Below, one piece after another: positions 51,731-60,213 of a stretch of DNA of 64,000 nucleotides; position 1 is the stretch's first letter, and every line of letters begins with the position of its first letter. This DNA is from UMGS1649 sp045611765 (GTDB taxonomy: Bacteria > Bacillota > Clostridia > TANB77 > CAG-465): the NCBI GenBank assembly GCA_045611765.1, contig JAZKXT010000010.1, positions 1-64,000 of the forward strand, read 5' to 3'. The position numbers and the translations under genes are program-made. The notes under the pieces were generated by a model. That model saw only the letters and a program-made list of their open reading frames with translations, had not been told where the DNA came from and made no database searches.

Positions 51731-52444
51731 ATGAAAGTACTTATAATGACAAAGGAAAAAATGATATTGTTTGTTTGTATTGCTATAGTAATTTGTGGTA
51801 TAATACTAGCATCAGCTGGTGCTGTGGTTCAAGTAAACGCGACCCCAGCAACTAATAAAACGGTAATATTGGATGCTGGCCATGGGGTGCCGGACTATGG
51901 AACACAAAGTGCAAGCGGCACTACAGAACAGGAATTAAATTTGGCAATAACGCTAAAATTACAACAACTGTTAGAGCAGAGCGGGACAAAAGTGATACTT
52001 ACACGAAGTGACGACAACGGAATATATGAAGTAGACAAAAACTCTATTCGTTCTAAAAAAGTAAGTGATATGAAAAATAGAGTGTACATTGGGAACAATT
52101 CGGAAGCAGATATATACATATCTATTCATATGAATTATTATACAGATTCACAGTATAACGGGTGGCAGACTTTTTATCAATCTAAGAGCGAAGAAAGCAA
52201 AAGATTAGCAACTATAATACAGCAATCGCTTAATGAAAATATAGGACAAAATAAAAGAATACCTATGGCTATAAAGGGCGCATATATAATGGATAAAGTT
52301 GAAATACCGGCGGTTATAATAGAATGTGGCTTTTTATCTAATAAAAGTGATGAAGAAAGGTTAAAGAAAGATAGTTATCAATCACAACTGGCTTGGGGGA
52401 TATATATAGGAATGCAAAAATATTTTATGGGGGAATCAAAGTGA
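51731..52444 (+). CDS. cwlD: N-acetylmuramoyl-L-alanine amidase CwlD
   Basis: 237 residues. N-terminal signal or anchor helix at about 9-31, then an Amidase_3 domain with all zinc and catalytic features: ILDAGHGVPDYG (His), EQELNLAI (Glu), ISIHMNYY (His) and AVIIECGFLSN (catalytic Glu). Length and single anchor fit CwlD, which prepares muramic lactam in the spore cortex. Its stop overlaps the GTG start of tadA. Confidence 0.88.
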   Translation: MKVLIMTKEKMILFVCIAIVICGIILASAGAVVQVNATPATNKTVILDAGHGVPDYGTQSASGTTEQELNLAITLKLQQLLEQSGTKVILTRSDDNGIYEVDKNSIRSKKVSDMKNRVYIGNNSEADIYISIHMNYYTDSQYNGWQTFYQSKSEESKRLATIIQQSLNENIGQNKRIPMAIKGAYIMDKVEIPAVIIECGFLSNKSDEERLKKDSYQSQLAWGIYIGMQKYFMGESK

Positions 52445-52911
52445 ACGAAAAAGAAAATTTTATGAAACTAGCAATTAAAGAAGCTCAAAAGGCAAGAAAT
52501 AAAGATGAAGTACCGATAGGTGCTGTTATAGTAAAAGACGGCAAAGTGATATCCAGAGGCCACAACTTAAGAGAAAGTAAACAAAATAGTCTTAAGCATG
52601 CGGAGATAATTGCCATAGATAAGGCGTGTGAAAAAATGAATAATTTTAGGCTTGAAGACTGTGACTTATATGTTACTGTGGAACCTTGCTTAATGTGTTC
52701 GGGAGCAATTGTACAGTCGAGAATTAGAAAAGTGTATTTTGGAACTCGAGACGAAAAATATGGAGCGGTGACAAGTGTTGCTAATGCTTTTGATATAACG
52801 TCTAATCATAAAGTTGAATTTGAAGAGGGGATTTGTAAAGAAGAATGCGAGACTTTAATAAAAGGTTTTTTTAAAGAATTGAGACACAAAAAGAAGACTA
52901 GTGATAGCTAG
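52441..52911 (+). CDS. tadA: tRNA-specific adenosine deaminase TadA
   Basis: 156 residues from a GTG at 52441, which overlaps the cwlD stop and has a GGGGGA site; the reading frame back to 52393 lies inside cwlD. Zinc deaminase motifs HAE (LKHAEIIAID) and PCLMCSGA with VTVEPC. Converts A34 to inosine in tRNA-Arg(ACG); that tRNA is encoded at 53973-54049. Ends four bases into the convergent ATP-grasp gene. Confidence 0.93.
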   Translation: MNEKENFMKLAIKEAQKARNKDEVPIGAVIVKDGKVISRGHNLRESKQNSLKHAEIIAIDKACEKMNNFRLEDCDLYVTVEPCLMCSGAIVQSRIRKVYFGTRDEKYGAVTSVANAFDITSNHKVEFEEGICKEECETLIKGFFKELRHKKKTSDS

Positions 52912-52928
52912 TCTTCATATATTATTTT
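52893..52928. terminator. Shared terminator at the tadA/ATP-grasp junction
   Basis: AGACTAG / CTAGTCT hairpin then T-rich downstream on the plus strand; it includes the last codons of both converging genes. Confidence 0.6.
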
Positions 52929-53918
52929 TTCAAAAACTTTTCTCATTCCTGTACCGTCTTCATTCATATGCACTTTTGATTGGTAGATATCATGCCCGGG
53001 AAATGGGTTCGCTTCTACAACAACAGGACCATTTTCTGTAATGGCTATATCCCAACCAACATATCCAACTTCTGGTATTGAAATTGCCATTGTTTTTACA
53101 TATTCGATAGCTTGTTTAAATAAGGGAATTTCAAAACCGATCAGATTTGTGTTCGTAAATGGATGACACGTATATATATTACCTTTTTTATCTACGGCTG
53201 GTTTTCTAATTATGCCGGTTTCATCTATGGTTGTGAATAGTCCTCCGTGATTAAAGTTGTCTACTACATTGCTGTCATTCCCCATTCGTATGCTTCTAAA
53301 CATTATATTTACTTTATTATTCTTTGTAACGGTTACAATTCTTAATGTATTAACAGCATTTGGATATATATTAGCCATTTTATGATGTTGGACTATACAA
53401 TCTTCAACTAAAAATTGTTTCTTTGCAATAAGTGAATTGTATAAACTATTAGCATCTTGGATTTTTTCAACATTTATTTTTTCAACGTTTCTTCCGCATG
53501 CTTGGTCTATTGGTTTAACGATTATATTTGTTTTCCCTTTAAGAAATTCTATAAACTCATTTAAAGAGGCTTCTTGTAGATTAACCCAATCTCTTTTTAG
53601 AAAAGCATTAAATCTCTCATTGAACAACAATTTGTTGTCTAATGTGTTGGCCAATTCTTTGTCATTTAATGTAGATACAAAGCGATTGTTGATTCCTCTG
53701 GTTATAATTGTTTCTCTTTGTTCCTTAGTTAAGTTGTAAAACCCAAAAACCTCATAATCTACATATCCTGCCATGTATTTTAGTCCGCAATGTATAATAT
53801 CTAATAAAACGACCCAAAAGGATACTTTGTTTGCTTTGCTAACTCTTTTAGCCGTTTCAAACATAGCAGTAAAATCCATTTCGCAAATTCTTCTAATCAT
53901 ATATATAATTTTTTTCAT
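52908..53918 (-). CDS. ATP-grasp protein, sugar-transfer-associated type
   Basis: 336 residues. The C-terminal two thirds match the ATPgrasp_ST family (PF14397): NIIVKPIDQACGRNVEKI, the QFLVEDCIVQHHKMANIYP lid, NTLRIVTVTKN, FNHGGLFTTID, GYVGWDIAITENGPVVVEAN and the last NPFPGHD metal site. Family members are found with capsule and surface sugar genes and probably make amide or ester links. No sugar genes adjoin here. Opposite strand to its neighbours. Confidence 0.82.
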   Translation of the reverse strand: MKKIIYMIRRICEMDFTAMFETAKRVSKANKVSFWVVLLDIIHCGLKYMAGYVDYEVFGFYNLTKEQRETIITRGINNRFVSTLNDKELANTLDNKLLFNERFNAFLKRDWVNLQEASLNEFIEFLKGKTNIIVKPIDQACGRNVEKINVEKIQDANSLYNSLIAKKQFLVEDCIVQHHKMANIYPNAVNTLRIVTVTKNNKVNIMFRSIRMGNDSNVVDNFNHGGLFTTIDETGIIRKPAVDKKGNIYTCHPFTNTNLIGFEIPLFKQAIEYVKTMAISIPEVGYVGWDIAITENGPVVVEANPFPGHDIYQSKVHMNEDGTGMRKVFEKIIYED

Positions 53919-53972
53919 ATTTCACCCCGAATGATTATTAAAAAACAAGTATAACATAAGTGTATACTTGTT

Positions 53973-54049
53973 TGGTGCACCAAAAGGGACTCGAACCCCC
54001 AACCTTCAGATTCGTAGTCTGACGCTCTATCCAATTGAGCTATTGGTGC
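53973..54049 (-). tRNA. tRNA-Arg (anticodon ACG)
   Basis: 77 bases with encoded CCA. Acceptor GCACCAA / TTGGTGC, anticodon stem TCAGA / TCTGA with loop CTACGAA giving ACG, T arm GGGGGTTCGAGTCCC. Expected substrate of TadA, whose gene is 1 kb away. Confidence 0.96.
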
Positions 54050-54136
54050 TTGCGAGAACTATTATACACTAATGAATAAAAAAAATCAACGAAATATTGA
54101 AAAAGAATTAAATCTTATGTATAATTAACGGGTAAT

Positions 54137-54211
54137 GTCCCCTTAGTTAAATGGATATAATAAGCCCCTCCTAAGGGCTAGTTGTGGGTTCGATTCTCGC
54201 AGGGGGCACCA
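54137..54211 (+). tRNA. tRNA-Arg (anticodon CCT)
   Basis: 75 bases with encoded CCA. Acceptor GTCCCCT / AGGGGGC (one G-T pair), anticodon stem AGCCC / GGGCT with loop CTCCTAA giving CCT, T arm GTGGGTTCGATTCTC. Confidence 0.94.
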
Positions 54212-54221
54212 AGAATATTTT

Positions 54222-54250
54222 GAAGCGCATGTATGCCATGCGCTTCTTTT
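54222..54250 (+). terminator. Terminator after tRNA-Arg(CCT)
   Basis: Perfect 10-bp stem GAAGCGCATG / CATGCGCTTC, 5-base loop, then TTTT. Confidence 0.9.
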
Positions 54251-54339
54251 GCAACATATAGCCGTTTTAAAAATGAGAGTTGCTGGTGTATAGTTATAAT
54301 ATATAAATATACGCACTAAGCGTTGGTTTGGGAGGTAAC

Positions 54340-54660
54340 ATGTTATATATAGACTTAGGCAAAAAGATAAGAGAAGAAAGAATAGAAAAGGGCTATACAC
54401 AAGAAGAACTAGGAGAAAAAATAGATAGTACAGGAGCATATATAGGGCAAATTGAAAGGGGAGAGCGTAGTGCTAGTATGACTAAAATCATATTGATTGC
54501 GGAAGCGCTAGATGTAGGCTTGGACTATCTGATAGGTAATTTCCGTTTTGAACAAGAAAGTGATATAGATGTAAAAATTGTAGAAGAACTAAAAGATGCG
54601 ACCAACAAGCAAAAGGAAATGATGATAGATATTATTAAAATAATAAAAAAATATAAATAG
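54340..54660 (+). CDS. Small XRE-family transcriptional regulator
   Basis: 106 residues from the ATG at 54340 with a GGGAGGT site. One helix-turn-helix at about 6-62 (YTQEELGEKIDSTGAYIGQIE, IAEALDVGLDYLIGN) and a short helical tail. Similar short XRE proteins repress neighbours or themselves; target unknown. Upstream of spmA. Confidence 0.85.
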   Translation: MLYIDLGKKIREERIEKGYTQEELGEKIDSTGAYIGQIERGERSASMTKIILIAEALDVGLDYLIGNFRFEQESDIDVKIVEELKDATNKQKEMMIDIIKIIKKYK

Positions 54661-54707
54661 TGTAATAAAAATTAATATAGACATAGTACAATATATTGAG
54701 GTGTGCT

Positions 54708-55283
54708 ATGTCTATAATTTGGTCTTTTATGATAATACTGGCGATAGTTTTCGCGTTTTGTACGGGAAGAGCAGATAGTTTAATTGAATATGTAACTAAA
54801 GCATCAACTAGCTCTATAGAAAATATAATGACTTTGGCGGGAATGCTGTGTTTTTGGACGGGGATTTTTAATATATTAAAGCATACCCCTATTATAGACA
54901 AACTTGCGAATTTTGTAAAACCCATAATGAGCAAGTTGTTTAAAAAAGATGAAATAGATGATGAAATAATGCAAGACATAGCACTAAATGTAACATCTAA
55001 CGCCATAGGAGTAGGAAATGCAGCAACAGTGTTTGGTATAAATGCTACAAAAAAGATGCAAGCAAAAAATGTAAATAAAGAAAAGGCCAATGATAGTATG
55101 ACTGCGTTTATTCTTCTCAATACAGCATCCATTCAACTAATTCCCACCACAATAATATCTTTAAGGGCTATTTATGGAAGCCGAAATCCGGGGGAGATTA
55201 TTTTGGCAGTGTGGATTATAAGTATAGTAGCGCTTGCGGCTGGCATTATTTCGATAAAAATACTAAATAGGGTGATAAAATAA
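54708..55283 (+). CDS. spmA: Spore maturation protein SpmA
   Basis: 191 residues from the ATG at 54708, six bases after GAGG; the TTG at 54696 is unlikely. Nucleoside-recognition (Gate) fold, about five membrane helices, with TLAGMLCFWTGIFNI, NVTSNAIGVGNAATVFGI and FILLNTASIQLIPTTII. Needed with SpmB for spore core dehydration in Bacillus. Overlaps spmB by one base. Confidence 0.92.
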   Translation: MSIIWSFMIILAIVFAFCTGRADSLIEYVTKASTSSIENIMTLAGMLCFWTGIFNILKHTPIIDKLANFVKPIMSKLFKKDEIDDEIMQDIALNVTSNAIGVGNAATVFGINATKKMQAKNVNKEKANDSMTAFILLNTASIQLIPTTIISLRAIYGSRNPGEIILAVWIISIVALAAGIISIKILNRVIK

Positions 55284-55804
55284 TGATATATGTTTTTTCG
55301 TCTGTGGTTCCGGTATTTATACTAATAACAATAATATTTGGAATAAAAAACAAGTTGGATATATTAAAATTATTTACAGATGGTGTTTTGGAAGGCTTAA
55401 AGACGGCTCTTAGCATATTTCCGTATATTCTTGCCATAACAATTGCAATTACTCTCTTACAAGATACAGGTGTTTTAGCTTGGTTAATTAAACCAATGCA
55501 AGGTGTATTAGTGGGACTTGGAATACCAGAAAGTATAGTTCCATTAGCTTTATTTAGGCCGCTTTCTGGCGGAGCGTCGACATCTGTTGTTATGGATATA
55601 TTTAAAAGATGCGGCCCTGATTCTATAGAAGGAAAAATGTCATCTATCATTATGGGTGGAACTGAAACGACATTTTATGTTACTACAGTTTTATTTGGCG
55701 CGGCTAAAGTGAAAAAAATGAGAGGAACGATAATAGCGGCGATTATAGCTGACGTTGTTGCTGTAGCAGCAGCTATAATATTGGTTAATACCGGGTTTGT
55801 TTAG
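55283..55804 (+). CDS. spmB: Spore maturation protein SpmB
   Basis: 173 residues, about five membrane helices. Gate-domain motifs seen: GVLEGLKTALSIFPYILAI, LFRPLSGGASTSVVMDIF and IMGGTETTFYVTTVLFGA, all typical of SpmB. Translationally coupled to spmA. Confidence 0.93.
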   Translation: MIYVFSSVVPVFILITIIFGIKNKLDILKLFTDGVLEGLKTALSIFPYILAITIAITLLQDTGVLAWLIKPMQGVLVGLGIPESIVPLALFRPLSGGASTSVVMDIFKRCGPDSIEGKMSSIIMGGTETTFYVTTVLFGAAKVKKMRGTIIAAIIADVVAVAAAIILVNTGFV

Positions 55805-55821
55805 AACAGTTAATGATAAAG

Positions 55822-55850
55822 TTGATTTAACACAACTAGTATGATATAAT
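55822..55850 (+). promoter_or_regulatory. Promoter of the zinc-ribbon gene
   Basis: TTGATT (55822-55827), 17 bases, TATAAT (55845-55850). Confidence 0.75.
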
Positions 55851-55901
55851 TGCAAAATAGTCGTTAGAGACTTCTATTATAATTATTAGGAGGAAATGTT
55901 T

Positions 55902-56135
55902 ATGAAAATTATTAAGAAGGGTCATGATGAAAATCGGATGCAAGTGGTGTGCAAGAATTGCGAGGCGGTTCTGGAAATAACCTCTGCTGATGTTATACAT
56001 GAACCAACACCAGATTCCGCATTTGGCAGATACTTCTATAAATGCCCTTGGTGCGGCTCGACTAGATATTTGAAACGTTCTGATTTGACAAAAGGAGTAA
56101 TACGCGAGATTAAATGGCGAGAGATACCAAAGTAG
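55902..56135 (+). CDS. Small zinc-ribbon protein
   Basis: 77 residues from the ATG at 55902, 8 bases after AGGAGG; the ATG at 55896 is too close to that site. Two Cys pairs, VCKNCE near residue 17 and KCPWCGST near 50, make a zinc ribbon. No named family. Own promoter and terminator. Confidence 0.68.
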   Translation: MKIIKKGHDENRMQVVCKNCEAVLEITSADVIHEPTPDSAFGRYFYKCPWCGSTRYLKRSDLTKGVIREIKWREIPK

Positions 56136-56162
56136 TCCGTCTATATTAGATGGACTACTTTG
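56130..56162 (+). terminator. Terminator after the zinc-ribbon gene
   Basis: 14-bp stem AAGTAGTCCGTCTA / TAGATGGACTACTT with a 3-base loop; it includes the stop codon of the gene. T run after it is short. Confidence 0.7.
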
Positions 56163-56197
56163 ATGGTAGAATTGGTGTACAAAACATATAAATTTTC

Positions 56198-56308
56198 TTG
56201 CTCTTTTACATAAAATTTGGTATAATTAAAATGTAGTTTGAAAAAGTTCAAAAAACGGGCAAAAACTTAAGGAAAAAAGTTGACAAGCGGGCTTTCGTAT
56301 GATAAAAT
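56198..56308 (+). promoter_or_regulatory. Tandem promoters of rpoB-rpoC
   Basis: P1: TTGCTC (56198-56203), 17 bases, TATAAT (56221-56226). P2: TTGACA (56280-56285), 17 bases, TAAAAT (56303-56308). Both precede a leader of about 200-280 bases. The 374-base gap has no gene. Confidence 0.78.
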
Positions 56309-56414
56309 ATACGAAATGTTTATCGTAACATTCGAAAAACTATGTAAACTAAAATGTTTAAGGATGGTACAATTGTTGGAAAAAGAAGTTCGTAAAGCGT
56401 AAAACTTAATATAT

Positions 56415-56457
56415 AAAATCAAGTTGATTTTGGGGATAGAAATCAATTTGGTTTTTT
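56415..56457 (+). terminator. Intrinsic terminator in the rpoB leader
   Basis: A 14-bp stem (AATCAAGTTGATTT with AAATCAATTTGGTT, three G-T pairs) with a 9-base loop, followed by a T run, 50 bases before the rpoB start and after both promoters. It suggests attenuation of rpoBC. Confidence 0.7.
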
Positions 56458-56509
56458 GTTGCCTTGTCGGACTTTTTATGTAAATATAATATATTTAGGG
56501 GGAATTTAC

Positions 56510-59500
56510 GTGGTACATGAAGTAAAAAATGGAAAAACAACAAGAAAGAGTTTTTCAAGAATTGCAGAAGTTATTGACATGCCAGATTTGATTGAGGTAC
56601 AAAAAGCATCATACAAGTGGTTTTTAGAATCTGGTTTGAAAGATGTTTTTCACGACATCTCTCCTATAGTGGACTACTCTGGCAATTTAATGCTAGAGTT
56701 TGTAGACTATAGATTAGAAGATGAAACGAAATACACAATTGAACAAGCAAAGGAAAGAAATACTACTTATGCATCTCGTTTGCAAGTTAAAGTTCGTTTG
56801 ATGAACAAAGAAACAAGCGAAATTAAAGAGCAAGAGATATTTATGGGTGATTTCCCTCTTATGACAGATAACGGAACATTCATAATAAATGGTGCGGAAA
56901 GAGTTGTAGTAAGCCAATTAGTAAGAAGCCCTGGTGTATATTTTGACACACAAAAGGACAAAACTGGCAAGCTTATCTTTACGGGAACAGTTATGCCTAA
57001 TAGGGGGACTTGGCTTGAGTATGAAACAGACCTTCAAGATATGTTATGGGTAAGAGTAGATAGAACTCGTAAAATACCGATGACTACTTTTGTACGTGCT
57101 TTAGGTATAGAAAAAGATGCTGAAATTTTGGATTTATTCGAAGATGACAAAATAGCATCGACTCTTGAAAAAGATCCATCTAAAACGACAGATGAAGCTC
57201 TTCTTGAAATATACAAAAAATTAAGACCGGGTGAACCTCTACACGTAGATGCGGCAGAATCTTTACTATATGGCTTAATGTATGATGCAAGAAGATACGA
57301 CTTGTCTAGAGTTGGTAGATATAAATACAACAAAAAATTAAGCATAGCCTCAAGAATAGCAAATGAAATTGCAGCTGAAGATATAATAAACGCTGAAACA
57401 GGCGAAATGTTTGTTAAGAAAGGCGAAAAGATTTCTCGTGAGGTTGCACATGAAATAAAACAAGCTGGAATAAACGTTGTATATGTTGAAAAGAATGGCA
57501 AGAAAGTTAAAGTTATTGGTAACAATACAGTAGATATTTCAACATATCTAGGAATTGAAATAGATAAGAATGTTATAAAAGAAGAAGTTTACTTACCAGT
57601 TCTTAAAGAAATAATTGCTAAAACCGAAGGGAAAGACGAAAAAACATTAAGAAATGAAATTAAGAAAAGAAGAGAAGAGCTAGTAGTTAAACACATTACG
57701 ATAGATGATATAATCGCATCTATAAACTACTTTGTAAACTTCTACCATGGAATGGGTAAAATAGAAGATATCGACCACTTAGGAAACAGAAGAGTAAGAT
57801 GTGTTGGTGAACTTCTACAAAACCAATTCAGAATTGGTCTTACAAGACTTGAAAGAGTTGTTCGTGAAAGAATGGCAACTCAAGACATTGATGTGGCAAC
57901 GCCGCAAATGTTAATAAATATAAAACCAGTAGTTGGTGCAATAAAAGAATTCTTTGGAAGCAGTCAATTATCTCAATTCATGGATCAAATAAATCCGCTT
58001 GCAGAGTTAACGCACAAAAGAAGAATATCTGCATTAGGACCTGGAGGTCTTACTCGTGACAGAGCGGGCTTCGAAGTACGTGACGTTCACTATACTCACT
58101 ACGGAAGACTATGTCCAATCGAATCTCCAGAAGGGCCTAACATAGGACTTATTTCATCACTTCCAACTTATGCAAGAATTAACAGATATGGATTTGTTGA
58201 ATCTCCATATAGAAAAGTAGATAAAGAAACAGGTGTTGTAACTGATGAAATAGAATACATGACAGCTGATACAGAAGACGATTTTATCATTGCACAAGCT
58301 AACGAAAAACTAGATAAAGATAATAAATTTGTAAATAAGAAAATTAAAGTTAGATATAGAAATGAAGTGCTAGAAGTTGCACCGGGAAAAGTTGATTACA
58401 TGGACGTATCTCCAAAACAATTAGTATCTGTTGCTACAGCTATGATACCATTCCTTGAAAGTGATGACGCTAAACGTTCGCTAATGGGTTCTAACATGCA
58501 ACGTCAAGCAGTTCCACTAGTTAAAGCAGAAGCTCCAATTATCGGAACAGGAATTGAGTATAAGGCAGCACAGGATTCTGGTACTTGTATAGTTGCAGGC
58601 CAAGACGGTATTGTAACATATGTAAGCGGAGATAAAGTTGTAGTTGAAGGTAAACAAGGAAAAGAAGAACACGTGTTAACTAAGTTTAAACGTTCTAACC
58701 AAGGTACTTGCCTAAACCAAAGACCAATAGTTGTTACAGGAACTAAGGTGAAAAAAGGTGATGTGCTTGTAGATGGTTCTTCTACAGACCAAGGTGAAAT
58801 GTCACTAGGCAAGAACATTCTAGTTGGCTTCATGACTTGGGAAGGTTACAACTACGAAGATGCCATACTAATCTCTGAAGATTTAGTAAAAGATGATGTA
58901 TTAACATCAATACATATAGAGGATTATGACTGTGAAGCTAGAGACACTAAACTAGGACCTGAAGAAATTACTCGTGAAATACCAAACGTTGGTGACGATG
59001 CGCTAAAAGATCTTGATGAAGACGGTATTATACGTATTGGTGCTGAAGTAAGACCAGGAGACATCCTTGTTGGTAAAGTTACTCCTAAGGGAGAAACAGA
59101 GCTTACAGCTGAAGAAAAACTTCTAAGAGCTATATTTGGTGAGAAATCTAGAGAAGTAAGAGATACTTCACTTAGAGTTCCACATGGTGAAGCAGGTACA
59201 GTTATAGACGTTAAAATCTATACTAGAGAAACTTCTGATGAATTAGCTCCTGGAGTAAACAAAGTAGTAAGAATATATATTGCTCAAAAGAAGAAAATAT
59301 CTGTTGGTGACAAGATTTGTGGACGTCATGGTAACAAAGGTATTATCTCTAGAGTATTACCAAGAGAAGATATGCCATATCTTCCAGATGGTACACCGCT
59401 TCAAATCGTTCTTAACCCACTAGGTATACCTTCTCGTATGAATGTAGGTCAAGTACTTGAAGTACATTTAGGATACATTGCAAAACAACTTGGTTGGAAA

Positions 59501-60190
59501 GTTGCAACCCCAGTATTTGATGGTGCTAAGGAAGAAGATATAGAAGAACTATTTAAAAAGGCTGGTTTAAGTGAAACTTGTAAGTTCCCAGTAAGAGATG
59601 GTAGAACAGGTGAATTATTTGATAACGAAGTTACAGTTGGATACATGTATATGTTAAAACTATATCACCTAGTTGATGATAAAATCCACGCGCGTTCTAT
59701 TGGACCATACGGAATGGTTACACAACAACCTCTTGGCGGTAAAGCACAATTTGGTGGACAAAGATTTGGTGAGATGGAAGTTTGGGCTCTTGAAGCTTAT
59801 GGTGCAGCATATGCATTACAAGAAATCTTAACTGTAAAATCTGACGATATTACAGGAAGACTTAAAACATATGAAGCTATCGTTAAAGGTGAAAGTGTTC
59901 CAGAACCAGGAATACCAGAATCATTTAGAGTTCTTATTAAAGAATTACAAAGCTTAGGTTTAGATATGAAGTTGTACAACCACAACGAAGAAGTTGAAGT
60001 AAAAGAAACAGTGGACTTAACAGAAAAAGATATAGTGCCTTTATCTAAAATGCAAGACTTCGAACCAATAGATGATGATGAACTATACGTTCTGGACGAC
60101 GAAGATTCAATGTCTATAGAAGGTGAAGATGATGAAGAAGATATGGACGATTTAGATGGTGACATTTATCTTGAAGATGAAGAAGTTTAA
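56510..60190 (+). CDS. rpoB: DNA-directed RNA polymerase subunit beta
   Basis: 1226 residues from a GTG at 56510 behind GGGGGA; the frame back to 56456 overlaps the leader. Full-length beta: N-terminal protrusion (DLIEVQKASYKWFLESG), fork region with FFGSSQLSQFMDQINPLAELTHKRR and ALGPGGLTRDRAG (the rifampicin region, no change seen from the wild-type pattern there), CGRHGNKGI, and the C-terminal clamp GKAQFGGQRFGEMEVWALEA. Asp/Glu-rich tail. Not preceded by rplJ-rplL as in most bacteria. Confidence 0.98.
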   Translation: MVHEVKNGKTTRKSFSRIAEVIDMPDLIEVQKASYKWFLESGLKDVFHDISPIVDYSGNLMLEFVDYRLEDETKYTIEQAKERNTTYASRLQVKVRLMNKETSEIKEQEIFMGDFPLMTDNGTFIINGAERVVVSQLVRSPGVYFDTQKDKTGKLIFTGTVMPNRGTWLEYETDLQDMLWVRVDRTRKIPMTTFVRALGIEKDAEILDLFEDDKIASTLEKDPSKTTDEALLEIYKKLRPGEPLHVDAAESLLYGLMYDARRYDLSRVGRYKYNKKLSIASRIANEIAAEDIINAETGEMFVKKGEKISREVAHEIKQAGINVVYVEKNGKKVKVIGNNTVDISTYLGIEIDKNVIKEEVYLPVLKEIIAKTEGKDEKTLRNEIKKRREELVVKHITIDDIIASINYFVNFYHGMGKIEDIDHLGNRRVRCVGELLQNQFRIGLTRLERVVRERMATQDIDVATPQMLINIKPVVGAIKEFFGSSQLSQFMDQINPLAELTHKRRISALGPGGLTRDRAGFEVRDVHYTHYGRLCPIESPEGPNIGLISSLPTYARINRYGFVESPYRKVDKETGVVTDEIEYMTADTEDDFIIAQANEKLDKDNKFVNKKIKVRYRNEVLEVAPGKVDYMDVSPKQLVSVATAMIPFLESDDAKRSLMGSNMQRQAVPLVKAEAPIIGTGIEYKAAQDSGTCIVAGQDGIVTYVSGDKVVVEGKQGKEEHVLTKFKRSNQGTCLNQRPIVVTGTKVKKGDVLVDGSSTDQGEMSLGKNILVGFMTWEGYNYEDAILISEDLVKDDVLTSIHIEDYDCEARDTKLGPEEITREIPNVGDDALKDLDEDGIIRIGAEVRPGDILVGKVTPKGETELTAEEKLLRAIFGEKSREVRDTSLRVPHGEAGTVIDVKIYTRETSDELAPGVNKVVRIYIAQKKKISVGDKICGRHGNKGIISRVLPREDMPYLPDGTPLQIVLNPLGIPSRMNVGQVLEVHLGYIAKQLGWKVATPVFDGAKEEDIEELFKKAGLSETCKFPVRDGRTGELFDNEVTVGYMYMLKLYHLVDDKIHARSIGPYGMVTQQPLGGKAQFGGQRFGEMEVWALEAYGAAYALQEILTVKSDDITGRLKTYEAIVKGESVPEPGIPESFRVLIKELQSLGLDMKLYNHNEEVEVKETVDLTEKDIVPLSKMQDFEPIDDDELYVLDDEDSMSIEGEDDEEDMDDLDGDIYLEDEEV

Positions 60191-60213
60191 GGTGAAGGGA
60201 GGAAAATGTTAAA

